Positions 24,234 to 32,883 of a stretch of DNA of 64,000 nt are shown here, piece by piece (within the stretch, counting starts at the first letter, position 1; each line of letters begins with the position of its first letter). The stretch is from CAWVSB01 sp046710535 (GTDB lineage Bacteria; Pseudomonadota; Gammaproteobacteria; Pseudomonadales; CAWVSB01). The stretch lies in contig JBKEHH010000007.1 of the NCBI GenBank assembly GCA_046710535.1, positions 1 to 64,000 of the forward strand, read 5' to 3'. The notes below the pieces were generated by a model. It saw only the letters and a program-made list of their open reading frames with translations, was not told the DNA's origin and searched no databases. The position numbers were made by a program, and so were the translations under genes.

Positions 24234-25221
24234 GTTTGCCTATCCATGGTTATTTTTGCTATTACCCTTGCCATTACTGGTTTACTCCTTTGCCCCCGAG
24301 TATAAGGAGCCTACCGATTCTTTACGGGTGCCATTTTTTGCGCGCTTAGTTAGTTTGACGGGGCAAACGCCTGCTGACGGGGTAACTGTTGAACAGCGCA
24401 TGTGGTTTCAAAAAATTTGGTTAGCCGTAGCGTGGGTTTTATTAATTGTAGCGATGGCTAAACCAGAGCTGGTTGGCGAGCCGCAAACGCAAAATAAGTC
24501 GGCCAGAGATTTAATGGTAGCAGTAGACTTATCGGGTTCAATGGAAGTGCAAGATTTTAGTACTGAGACCGGCGAAAACGTTGATCGTTTAACCGCGGTT
24601 AAATCGGTATTGAGTGAGTTTGTCAGCCAGCGTGAGTATGACCGTTTAGGCTTGATTGTATTTGGCGATGCAGCGTTCTTACAAGCACCGTTTACCCAAG
24701 ATCATAGTGCTTGGCTGGAATTACTAGGAGAAACTGAAATAGGCATGGCCGGAAACAGCGCTATGTTTGGCGATGCCATTGGCCTGGCGATTAGTTTATT
24801 TGAGAAAAGCGATAGCGATAATAAAATATTGATTGTGCTGACAGATGGCAATGATACTGGCAGTAAAGTGCCGCCTATTGATGCCGCCAAAGTGGCTCAA
24901 ACCAGATGTATTACGATTTATACCATTGCTATTGGTGACCCTGAAACAACTGGCGAAGAAGCGCTGGATATTGCCGTGCTGAAGTCGGTAGCTAGCCTTA
25001 CCGCGGGTGAATATTATTATGCGGGTGACCGAGACGAGTTGGCGGCGATCTATCAACGTATTAATGAATTAGAACCAGAGCTTTATGAAACTTTGTCATA
25101 TCGGCCTAGGCTGTCAATGCATCATGTTCCCATCGCCATTGTGGTGGTGGGCTATGCCGTTTTTTTCCCGTTGATGGGGTTGCTGATGTATCTGCGTAAT
25201 AGGCAGGTGGCGCATGATTGA
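24226..25221 (+). CDS. batA: BatA-like von Willebrand A domain membrane protein
   Basis: About 331 residues: N-terminal helices (YPWLFLLLPLPLLVYSF and WLAVAWVLLIVAMA), a vWA domain with an intact metal-binding MIDAS motif VDLSGSM near residue 100, and a C-terminal helix. The start at 24226 has GAGG upstream and overlaps the preceding stop; an ATG 21 bases earlier is less likely. Bat (Bacteroides aerotolerance) proteins sit in the inner membrane with the vWA domain in the periplasm and are linked to oxidative and envelope stress. It overlaps batB by 8 bases. Confidence 0.9.
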   Translation: MIEFAYPWLFLLLPLPLLVYSFAPEYKEPTDSLRVPFFARLVSLTGQTPADGVTVEQRMWFQKIWLAVAWVLLIVAMAKPELVGEPQTQNKSARDLMVAVDLSGSMEVQDFSTETGENVDRLTAVKSVLSEFVSQREYDRLGLIVFGDAAFLQAPFTQDHSAWLELLGETEIGMAGNSAMFGDAIGLAISLFEKSDSDNKILIVLTDGNDTGSKVPPIDAAKVAQTRCITIYTIAIGDPETTGEEALDIAVLKSVASLTAGEYYYAGDRDELAAIYQRINELEPELYETLSYRPRLSMHHVPIAIVVVGYAVFFPLMGLLMYLRNRQVAHD

Positions 25222-26851
25222 CTGGAACTCATTATCCGCATTTATTACCCAGTTCCATTTCATGCGGCCGTGGTGGTTACTGATGTTACCCGGGACCTTG
25301 TTCGCCATTGTTTATTTGAAAAATCGGTCTAAAGCCAGTACTCAATGGAGAGAAGCTATTGCTCCTCATTTGTTTGCGGCAATGCTGGTACCGCGAAAGT
25401 TTTCCTCAATGTTTAATCCTGCAACGGTCGCCTTATTGTTGCTGTGTCTGTGCGGCATTGTTTTAGCTGGGCCAAGTTGGCAGCAGCGCGCTAGTCCTTT
25501 TGTTCAAGATGAAGCGATATTGGTTGTCGCCATCGATTTGTCCTATTCAATGGATCAGTCAGATATACAGCCGTCGCGGCTGGAGCGATCAAAGCACAAA
25601 ATTAAAGATTTAATGGCTAAACGAGGCGGCGCTAGAACGGGTTTGGTGGTTTTTTCCGGCAGTAGTCATGCGGTGATTCGCTTAACCAATGACCCTAAAG
25701 TGGTAGCGAACTTTTTGGATGCTTTGGTTACTTCGATGATGCCGCGTAAAGGCAAAAAACCAGAGAAAGTCTTACCAATAGCTAAGCGAATGCTTGATGA
25801 CTCTGGTTTACCTGGCACTTTGTTGTTAGTAACTGATGCAGCTAATCCTGATGCTGTCGCCAGCTATAGCGTTTTTTTTAGCGCGCGCCAAGATCAGTTG
25901 TTGATATTAGGAGTTGGTACTGCAACGCAAACAGACGAAATCAAGGCGCAGGCTAGCGAAACGTTTTTCCCATTGGAAGTTAGCCAGTTGAAAGCATTAG
26001 CCGATGCCACTAGCGGTTATTATCAGCCAATCACGGTTGATGAAACTGATGTCGTTAAACTAAATCGACGCATTAATAATCATCTATCTAATGTCATTGA
26101 CGATAACCGTCCATGGTTAGATTCTGGCTATTACCTATTATTCCCAATCGCTTTAATTCTATTATTGTGGTTTAGAAAAGGCTGGAATATTCATTGGTGT
26201 TTATTAGCAATTATTATCAGCAGTGCGTCAATCTCCCCAACGGTTGAAGCCGATGAATTTAACTTGGCCGATTTATGGATGACACCTGACCAGCAAGGTT
26301 ACTTCTATTTCAAACAAGGGGATTATGAAACCGCCGCGCAACGCTTTGATAATGTGGCTTGGCAGGGCTTGTCTTATTATTTTGATGAAAACTTTTTGGC
26401 TGCAGTTGATGTGTGGTCGGCTATTGATACCGATGAGGGTATATTTAACTTGGCCAATGCATGGGCGCAAAGTGAGAACTATGTGTATGCCGTAGAGACT
26501 TACGATTGGTTGTTAAAACGTAATCCTGATTTCCCTGGCGCAGCTAACAATAGAAAGTTTGTGCAAGATATTATCGATCAAATTAATCGTATGAGCGAAA
26601 GTCAGCAAGCAGAGCAAGGCGAAGATACTACTGAGTTTGGCGAAGATGACCCGTTGCGCGCTCAAGGCGCTGAGCGCGATGACATCAATGTTAGTGCCCC
26701 TGAGCAATTTAGCGCTGAACAGATTCTGGCAGATGAAACTATTCAGCAAATGTGGCTGCGCCAAGTGCAGCGCGACCCTTCACGGTTTTTAGCGGTTAAG
26801 TTTGCTATGCAGTTACAAGCGGCAGAGCGAGGAGGCGTAAGTGAAGAGTAA
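25214..26851 (+). CDS. batB: BatB/BatC fusion: vWA domain plus TPR region
   Basis: 545 residues. The N-terminal half is a second membrane-anchored vWA domain with MIDAS motif IDLSYSMD near residue 106. After a helix near residues 302-320 comes a periplasmic part with TPR-like repeats (FYFKQGDYETAAQRFDNVAW and YAVETYDWLLKRNPDFPGA, near 365-435) and an acidic, glutamine-rich tail. This joins what are separate batB and batC genes in Bacteroides into one protein, a common gammaproteobacterial arrangement. It overlaps batA at its start and batD at its end. MIDAS residues appear intact, so metal-dependent binding is expected. Confidence 0.9.
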   Translation: MIDWNSLSAFITQFHFMRPWWLLMLPGTLFAIVYLKNRSKASTQWREAIAPHLFAAMLVPRKFSSMFNPATVALLLLCLCGIVLAGPSWQQRASPFVQDEAILVVAIDLSYSMDQSDIQPSRLERSKHKIKDLMAKRGGARTGLVVFSGSSHAVIRLTNDPKVVANFLDALVTSMMPRKGKKPEKVLPIAKRMLDDSGLPGTLLLVTDAANPDAVASYSVFFSARQDQLLILGVGTATQTDEIKAQASETFFPLEVSQLKALADATSGYYQPITVDETDVVKLNRRINNHLSNVIDDNRPWLDSGYYLLFPIALILLLWFRKGWNIHWCLLAIIISSASISPTVEADEFNLADLWMTPDQQGYFYFKQGDYETAAQRFDNVAWQGLSYYFDENFLAAVDVWSAIDTDEGIFNLANAWAQSENYVYAVETYDWLLKRNPDFPGAANNRKFVQDIIDQINRMSESQQAEQGEDTTEFGEDDPLRAQGAERDDINVSAPEQFSAEQILADETIQQMWLRQVQRDPSRFLAVKFAMQLQAAERGGVSEE

Positions 26852-28151
26852 ATTTTTCCTCCTATTGATTATGCTTGTTTCGAGTAGCGCCGTTTGGTCA
26901 GATCAAAATATGCGGCTGAAAGCCTTAGTCGAAGGCGGCCAGCTAACGGTGAATGCTTGGCTACAGCCTGGGGCTGATGCGGTTGTGTCGCAGCAAGTAC
27001 TATTAAACTTAGAGGTAGCAACCACTACATGGTTTGCTGGTGGTACCAAAATTGGCTTGTTCGATATTGATGACGTGGTGGTATTGCGCCGTGAGAAGTT
27101 TGCTAATAATTCTACCAAGCGAGAGGCGGGGCAGACCTGGGTAGTGCAGGTATGGACTATTGCGCTATATCCTCAGCGTGCAGCGAGGTTTATCGTACCT
27201 GAAATAGAACTGACCTTAGCAATTGCCGATGGTAATGGTGGTGAAATTGAAGGCAAGGTAAAAACCTCACCCATTAGTTTTTCTGCTGTTATACCAAGGC
27301 CACTGGCTGAGCAGAAACAATGGGTAGCAACCAGTAGTTTGAGAGTAGAGCAAAGTGTAAGTCGTGATATTGAAACGCTGCGAGTGGGTGATGCTGTTGT
27401 TCGAACGATTGAAATAAAAGCGGATGACATTGCTGCGATGATGTTGCCGACGCTAACCGCTAAGGAATATGACGGCTTAGCGGTATATGAAAAATTGCCC
27501 AAAGTAGAGGACTCAGTAAATCGCGGTAGTTATTTGGCTGCTCGTACGCAAGAGCTAACTTATGTGGCAGAGAAGCAAGGCGAATATATTATCCCAGAGC
27601 AAGAATTCTATTGGTGGGATACCACTAACAATTCTGTGCAAGTCGAGGAATTGCCAAAGCTGACTGTCATAGTAGGAGCGGGCGCGCCGGTTGCAGAAAG
27701 TGCAGTAAATGATCAGTCAGTTAGTGTTGTCGATTTACTGCAGAATAATAAAGACCGGATAGTGCAGGTTTTAGCTTTAGTTATATTATTCGTTATCGCC
27801 CTTATTTTGGCGTTAAAGCTTATTCAATTAGTGAAGCGCTGCAAGCCGCTGCCACGTGTTAATTTAGAGAAACAGTTTAAACGGGCCTGCAAAGACGCAG
27901 ACGTGGTGGCCGCGACTAATTTGATGTATCAGTGGCTGGAACAAGGCGGCGATGAAATTGTAGTAATCCGTGAATTTGAGCAATATAAAAACGATGAAAA
28001 TTTTAAACATTTATTTGATGAGCTAATGAGCGACAGCACCGCTGTCACCAATGTTAGCATGCAGGACTTTGCTGTTAGGCTTGTCGCCCTACACAAGTCA
28101 ATGAAGTCTCAGGCAGGGTCTCAGCAAAAGTCTCGCTTGCGCTTAAATTAG
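26841..28151 (+). CDS. batD: BatD-like protein
   Basis: 436 residues starting at a GTG with GGAGG ten bases upstream, inside the end of batB. It has a signal peptide (MKSKFFLLLIMLVSSSAVWS), a beta-rich periplasmic region, one membrane helix near residues 310-332 (QVLALVILFVIALILALKL), and a short cytoplasmic helical tail. This is the BatD (oxygen tolerance) architecture. It is the last gene of the MoxR/Bat unit and converges with an acyl-CoA dehydrogenase 41 bases away. Confidence 0.87.
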   Translation: MKSKFFLLLIMLVSSSAVWSDQNMRLKALVEGGQLTVNAWLQPGADAVVSQQVLLNLEVATTTWFAGGTKIGLFDIDDVVVLRREKFANNSTKREAGQTWVVQVWTIALYPQRAARFIVPEIELTLAIADGNGGEIEGKVKTSPISFSAVIPRPLAEQKQWVATSSLRVEQSVSRDIETLRVGDAVVRTIEIKADDIAAMMLPTLTAKEYDGLAVYEKLPKVEDSVNRGSYLAARTQELTYVAEKQGEYIIPEQEFYWWDTTNNSVQVEELPKLTVIVGAGAPVAESAVNDQSVSVVDLLQNNKDRIVQVLALVILFVIALILALKLIQLVKRCKPLPRVNLEKQFKRACKDADVVAATNLMYQWLEQGGDEIVVIREFEQYKNDENFKHLFDELMSDSTAVTNVSMQDFAVRLVALHKSMKSQAGSQQKSRLRLN

Positions 28152-28192
28152 GCGAATTTTTTATTGCCAGCAACGCGCCAAATAGTAACTAC

Positions 28193-29365
28193 TTATAAAC
28201 CGTATTGGCTTGCCGCTAGATCGCGCATGATTTCTTCTGAACCGCCGCCGATGGCATTTACTCGCACTTCACGATAGATACGTTCGGCCTTGTTACCGCG
28301 CATATAGCCTGCGCCGCCCAGTATCTGCATTGCTTCGCGGGCGCAATATTCCATGGTTAGGCTGGCGTGGACTTTTAGCATGGCGATGTCGCCAAAGCTA
28401 ATGGTGCCATCCTGCATCTGGCGACAGCACACTTGTATATATGCCTGACAGCTATTGATTCGCTGTTTCATTTCGACAATTTTGTGACGTATCACTTGGT
28501 GGTCGGCTAAGCGTTTACCAAACGTTTGTCTTTCTTGTGCCCATTTAACCGCTTCTTCCAAGCATACCCGGCAGCTCGCTTCCATCATGGTTGCCATCGC
28601 CATACGTTCGTTATTAAAGTTATTCGCGATTACTAAAAAGCCATGGCCCTCTTCGGCCAGTAAGTTTTCAACCGGCACTTTGACATTGTCAAAGTAAATG
28701 GTTGCGGTATCGCTGCACCACCAGCCTTGTTTCTTATCTAAGGGCGTACGACTCACGCCTGCTAAATCTGCCGGTATGACGATTAAGGACACGCCTGCGC
28801 CGCCTTTGCCGCCGGTTCTAACGCCAGTCGTAAACCAATCTGCGCCCATGCCGCCAGAGATAAACGTTTTGCTACCATTAACAATGTAATAGTCGCCTTC
28901 GCGTTTGGCGGTGGTTTGTAAGTTGGCCACGTCAGAGCCGCCAGATGGCTCAGTAATGGCAAGTGCGATACGTTTTTTACCAGCGATCACTTGTGGGATG
29001 ATTTCATCCTTTAAGGCGTCTTTACCGAAGTTAACCACCGGTGGCATACCAATGCCGTGAGACAATAAGGTACTAGGTAAACCGCCAAGACTGGTACGGC
29101 ATAGTTCTTCGCTAACGATATTAACGTGATAGAGATCGATGCCTTCGCTAGTGCCGCCATATTGCTCGGGATAGCCTAGCCCTAGCAGCCCGAATTCTGC
29201 AGCTTTGCCCCATAACTCATCAGGTAAAAAGCCTTGCTCATCCCACTCATCAACAAAGGGCGCTATTTCCTTATCAACAAATTTGCGCAGCTGGTCCCGC
29301 CAAGCTTCGTGATCTTGGGTTACGGCAGGGTTGGGTAGACGGGCTGAATCAAAGGTAAGTGACAT
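28193..29365 (-). CDS. Acyl-CoA dehydrogenase
   Basis: About 390 residues with the acyl-CoA dehydrogenase fold: GLPSTLLSHGIGMP near residue 96, IALAITEPSGGSDVANLQTT near 127, and the C-terminal AMQILGGAGYMRGNKAERIYR and NAIGGGSEEIMRDLAA. I place the start at 29365 (GGA nine bases upstream), because the 24 residues of the longer frame do not resemble the family N-terminus. The substrate is unassigned. It is followed closely, in the upstream direction of the strand, by the S4-domain gene; whether they share a transcript is unclear. Confidence 0.88.
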   Translation of the reverse strand: MSLTFDSARLPNPAVTQDHEAWRDQLRKFVDKEIAPFVDEWDEQGFLPDELWGKAAEFGLLGLGYPEQYGGTSEGIDLYHVNIVSEELCRTSLGGLPSTLLSHGIGMPPVVNFGKDALKDEIIPQVIAGKKRIALAITEPSGGSDVANLQTTAKREGDYYIVNGSKTFISGGMGADWFTTGVRTGGKGGAGVSLIVIPADLAGVSRTPLDKKQGWWCSDTATIYFDNVKVPVENLLAEEGHGFLVIANNFNNERMAMATMMEASCRVCLEEAVKWAQERQTFGKRLADHQVIRHKIVEMKQRINSCQAYIQVCCRQMQDGTISFGDIAMLKVHASLTMEYCAREAMQILGGAGYMRGNKAERIYREVRVNAIGGGSEEIMRDLAASQYGL

Positions 29366-29467
29366 AGTGGATTCCAACTTGAATAAAGTATCGTTAACTA
29401 GGAATTCAGTATAGAAGCTCATGCCAAAATAGGGCAATCGCTTTAGACGGCATAATTGATGGCCGCT

Positions 29468-29689
29468 TTAATCAGCCTTATATTTTATCAGAAAGGTCTG
29501 TCCTGAAAATTCTATCGAATCACCGTCTACTATTTTTTTGCGCTTTTGGGTTTCAATAGTCCCATTGACTTGCACCAGACCGCTATTGATAACCATTTTG
29601 GCTTCGCCACCACTAGCGACAAGAGCCTCAAATTTTAGAATTTTGTAGAGTTCAACAGGTTGTCTATTTATTTCAATTAAATTGGTCAT
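29468..29689 (-). CDS. S4-domain RNA-binding protein (YbcJ-like)
   Basis: A 73-residue protein that is essentially one S4 RNA-binding domain: LYKILKFEALVASGGEAKMVINSG followed by VQVNGTIETQKRKKIVDGD (shown as separate stretches, residues 12-35 and 39-57). It matches the YbcJ family of stand-alone S4 proteins, which bind structured RNA, perhaps ribosomal. It is a single small gene with 241 non-coding bases between it and nhaA. Family call secure, role unknown. Confidence 0.85.
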   Translation of the reverse strand: MTNLIEINRQPVELYKILKFEALVASGGEAKMVINSGLVQVNGTIETQKRKKIVDGDSIEFSGQTFLIKYKAD

Positions 29690-29930
29690 TAATTAGCGCC
29701 GATGATAATAAGATTTATAATAAATTAAATGATACTACTACTTGCCATTAGTCGTTATAGGTTACTCATGATTACGACGTTTAGATTTAGGCTTTTAGAC
29801 TACTGTTTCTAAGCCGTCATAGATACTTGAGGCGAGTGGGCTGCAGTAGCGACAGCCATTAGCAAATATTCAGCCTCTGTTATATTTTTTTGGCTAAAAT
29901 TTGATCGAGTACTGCCCTTTTAGTGTACGT

Positions 29931-31127
29931 TTAGCTAGCTTGTTGTTCTTTCTCAGGTAAGCTCAGCCGCAAAATAATATAGCCAATAGCCCCCGATACT
30001 AGCGACCCGAAAATAATACCAAGCCGTTCGTCGAACAGTTTGTCGACGCCGGTTTCCTCGAATGCTAATGAGCCAATAAATAAGCTCATTGTAAAGCCTA
30101 TGCCGCATAGTGCCGAGGTGCCGTATAGGCTAGCCCATGACATGTTTTTGGGAAGACTGGTTAATTTCAATTTGATCGCTATTAAACATAAGCCGAAAAT
30201 ACCTACTTGCTTGCCAATAATTAAGCCCAATGCAATACCTAACGGTACCCCATGGCTTAGCTGCTCCAGACCAACCCCGCTTAGATTAATGCCTGCATTA
30301 GCAAAGGCAAATATTGGCAGGATTGCAAAGGCGACTAATGAGTGCAGGTCATGCTCCAAATCTTTTAGTGGTGACTCAAGTGGAGATTTTTTGCTACTGA
30401 TTGGAATAAACATCGCCAGCAATACCCCGGCTAAGGTAGCGTGCACGCCTGATTTGAGCATCGCTATCCACATAATCATGCCCACAAAAATATAGGCACT
30501 TTTCGAGATAACATCACGCTTGTTCATTAGCGCCAATAGTGGAACACAGCAGGCAACTACGATTAAAGCTATTGTTGATATTTGTGCAGTGTAGAAAAAG
30601 GCAATAATAAGTATCGCGCCAATGTCGTCGAATATCGCTAACGAAGTTAAGAATATTTTAAGTGATGTAGGTACCCGTGACCCCAGCAGAGATAGTATGC
30701 CCAGAGCAAACGCAATGTCAGTAGCAGCAGGGATTGCCCAGCCTTTCATTGCTATTGGATCGTTGTAGTTAAAGTATATATAGATTGCGGCCGGAATAGC
30801 CATGCCGCCAATAGCGCCTATGCCCGGCAAGATAATGTTACGTCTATCAGCAAGTTCACCTTCAATCAGTTCTCGCTTTAGCTCTAATCCTACCAAAAAG
30901 AAGAATACGGCCATTAGACCGTCGTTAATCCAAAGTAATAAGGGTTTGGCTATTTCCAGCTTACCTATTTGAATCTCTACCGGTGTAGATAAAAATAAGT
31001 CATAGATACTTTCTAACCTACTGTTAGCAAATACCATCGCCAATACTGCTGCCAAAACTAATAAAATACCACCGGCTGACTCAAGGCGTAAAAACTCTGC
31101 TAAAAACGAATCTGACTGTTTGTCCAT
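29931..31127 (-). CDS. nhaA: Na+/H+ antiporter NhaA
   Basis: 398 residues with about twelve helices. The paired aspartates that bind sodium/proton are in SLAIFDDIGAILIIAFF near residues 162-178, and the NDGLMAVFFFLVGLELKREL motif lies near 67-86. The discontinuous-helix region AIPAATDIAFALGIL is near 131-145. NhaA exchanges external protons for internal sodium and sets cytoplasmic pH and salt tolerance, in keeping with a marine habitat. All key residues look intact. Confidence 0.96.
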   Translation of the reverse strand: MDKQSDSFLAEFLRLESAGGILLVLAAVLAMVFANSRLESIYDLFLSTPVEIQIGKLEIAKPLLLWINDGLMAVFFFLVGLELKRELIEGELADRRNIILPGIGAIGGMAIPAAIYIYFNYNDPIAMKGWAIPAATDIAFALGILSLLGSRVPTSLKIFLTSLAIFDDIGAILIIAFFYTAQISTIALIVVACCVPLLALMNKRDVISKSAYIFVGMIMWIAMLKSGVHATLAGVLLAMFIPISSKKSPLESPLKDLEHDLHSLVAFAILPIFAFANAGINLSGVGLEQLSHGVPLGIALGLIIGKQVGIFGLCLIAIKLKLTSLPKNMSWASLYGTSALCGIGFTMSLFIGSLAFEETGVDKLFDERLGIIFGSLVSGAIGYIILRLSLPEKEQQAS

Positions 31128-31183
31128 TACTACTCTCTGATTTTTTGTAGCCTAAATATAGGGCTGTTTTCAAGGCGTCAATA

Positions 31184-31612
31184 CTAGTTGGGATTTGTTT
31201 TTATTACGACTGTTTTAGCTAGTTTGTCATGCCAACCTTGTTTGCGTTGATCAAAGCCAACCCAGATAAAACCTAACAGCAATGGGATAGCCGATATGTA
31301 GTATGCGATATAACGAATAATAAATTGCCTAGAAGAGGGCTTGCCGCCGGTCTCTGCATCAACGATGGATATGTGAGTAATGATTTTGCCAGGAGTGGCG
31401 GATTTATAATGCCAAAAAATAAGTACCAAAATAAGCGGGATAATATAGTTTAGAAATATACCTGCCATACCTAAGTCGTCTGGGTTGTCGGTTATTAAGC
31501 CGGCGCTATATAGAGCGAACACGATGGCGAGTAGCACTATCAACAAGAATATAGTGTCGATGATAGAAGCCACCACTCGTATCCAAAAACCGGCATATTG
31601 TTGCTCACTCAT
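31184..31612 (-). CDS. RDD family membrane protein
   Basis: 142 residues with three hydrophobic helices (VVASIIDTIFLLIVLLAIVF; IIPLILVLIFWHY; YYISAIPLLLGFIWV). The RDD-family pattern is seen as GFWIRVVASIIDT at the start, TPGKIITHISIVD in the middle and QGWHDKLAKTVVI at the end. RDD proteins are small inner-membrane proteins; some have sodium/proton-related functions, but the role here is unknown. It lies between nhaA and a thioesterase on the same strand. Confidence 0.85.
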   Translation of the reverse strand: MSEQQYAGFWIRVVASIIDTIFLLIVLLAIVFALYSAGLITDNPDDLGMAGIFLNYIIPLILVLIFWHYKSATPGKIITHISIVDAETGGKPSSRQFIIRYIAYYISAIPLLLGFIWVGFDQRKQGWHDKLAKTVVIKTNPN

Positions 31613-31639
31613 TTATTACTCCGCATTCACTTATTTAGC

Positions 31640-32047
31640 CTAAGAAGATAACACATTGAAAACGCCGCTGGCGCGGGCGATACGTTTGTCGTTGACAATA
31701 AAGTAGCAATTGGCAAAAGCCATACTGCGGCCAACTTTTTGCACGTCAGTATGTACCTCAATCCAGTCGCCAAGTTTAGCCGCGCCAACGTAGTCAATGG
31801 TTAAACTGGCGGTTACCATCGGTACGGGTTCATCACGGCTAAAAGCTGCGTTATAGCCCAATGCTACGTCGGCAATACTGCTAAACATACCGCCGTGAAC
31901 AGTACCTCTGGCATTGCAATTTTTTTGTTCGGCACGAAAGCCTATAACTAAAGTCTCGTCGTTTTTTTTGTTATATAGCGGGCCTAGTAAATCTAAATAA
32001 GGGCTGCTTCTAAATAATGGAGTAAACCCCATTGGGATATCGCTCAT
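31640..32047 (-). CDS. PaaI-type hotdog-fold thioesterase
   Basis: About 135 residues of the hotdog acyl-CoA thioesterase family: NARGTVHGGMFSSIADVALGYNAAF near residues 46-70 (the HGG motif and the following acidic residue form the active site) and SLTIDYVGAAKLGDWIEVH. It hydrolyses acyl- or aryl-CoA thioesters. I prefer the ATG at 32047 over a TTG six bases earlier; a GAGG lies upstream. Neighbours on the same strand are an RDD protein and a formyltransferase, which do not point to a substrate. Confidence 0.85.
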   Translation of the reverse strand: MSDIPMGFTPLFRSSPYLDLLGPLYNKKNDETLVIGFRAEQKNCNARGTVHGGMFSSIADVALGYNAAFSRDEPVPMVTASLTIDYVGAAKLGDWIEVHTDVQKVGRSMAFANCYFIVNDKRIARASGVFNVLSS

Positions 32048-32066
32048 TGACAAAATGCCTCGTGTT

Positions 32067-32867
32067 TTAGTAGTAGTGGTCAGTTATTAACTGAGTCAGT
32101 TCTTGCTCGTCTACTAAGGTTAGACCTTTGGCAGTAAAAGCGCTTAACTCTTCATCGTTTGGAAAGCTGTAGTAATTTCCGGCGTCAATTTGTGGCTGGC
32201 AAGCTATTGTTTTATCACTGGCTATTTTATTGACAGTATTGGCCATTAGGTTACTGCCTTGCTGATAAAGTTCCAGCACATGGGATAGATATGAGCGGCT
32301 GCCATCGACTTTCATTGTGGTCGTATCGACTATATCACCAGTATCAATATTGGCATCATTAATGTAATGCAGAGTAGTGCCAATAGTTTTCTCGCCATTT
32401 AACATGGCCCAAAAAGTTGCCATAACGCCGCGATAGTTTGGCAGCAGGCCTGAGTGAAGATTGAGTACTCCTATGCGGGCTGCGCTGATTGCCGCATTTT
32501 TCAAAATCACCCCGTAACGTATTGATAGAATCAGATCTGGTTGGGCTTTGTCTAGCATTGCCAAACCTTCAATACTATTAATATTATTAAGTTCTATAAC
32601 TGGCTGTTGGCATATGGCACTCATCTGTTCAAATGTCATAAAGCTGCTGCTGCGTTCAGCTGGGCTAGGTAACAGTGGCGCGATAATACGGTTATATAAG
32701 TCTTGCTCAAAAAATTTAAGCCTTATTAATTCTGCCGGTTTTTTACTAATACCGCCAACCTTGGCGGATAGAAAAATGGTGATTTTATTTTCGCTCAGTT
32801 TTGGCAGCAACAAATTAACTGCGTAATTGCTGGCGATATCACGGTTAGCCAAAATAATAATGTTCAT
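32067..32867 (-). CDS. Formyltransferase-family protein
   Basis: About 266 residues with the formyl_transferase N fold. The catalytic asparagine-histidine pair is in GVLNLHSGLLPNYRG near residues 133-147, and the aspartate in NDANIDTGDIV near 171-181. Related enzymes transfer a formyl group from 10-formyltetrahydrofolate to amino-sugars, purine precursors or Met-tRNA. The C-terminal Met-tRNA-binding OB domain of Fmt is missing, so a small-molecule acceptor is likelier. The start at 32867 falls 16 bases after the upstream PQQ dehydrogenase stop; the TTG at 32903 would overlap it. Substrate unknown; a link to the sugar-oxidation cluster is possible. Confidence 0.78.
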   Translation of the reverse strand: MNIIILANRDIASNYAVNLLLPKLSENKITIFLSAKVGGISKKPAELIRLKFFEQDLYNRIIAPLLPSPAERSSSFMTFEQMSAICQQPVIELNNINSIEGLAMLDKAQPDLILSIRYGVILKNAAISAARIGVLNLHSGLLPNYRGVMATFWAMLNGEKTIGTTLHYINDANIDTGDIVDTTTMKVDGSRSYLSHVLELYQQGSNLMANTVNKIASDKTIACQPQIDAGNYYSFPNDEELSAFTAKGLTLVDEQELTQLITDHYY

Positions 32868-32883
32868 TTCAGCGCTGCCATCA

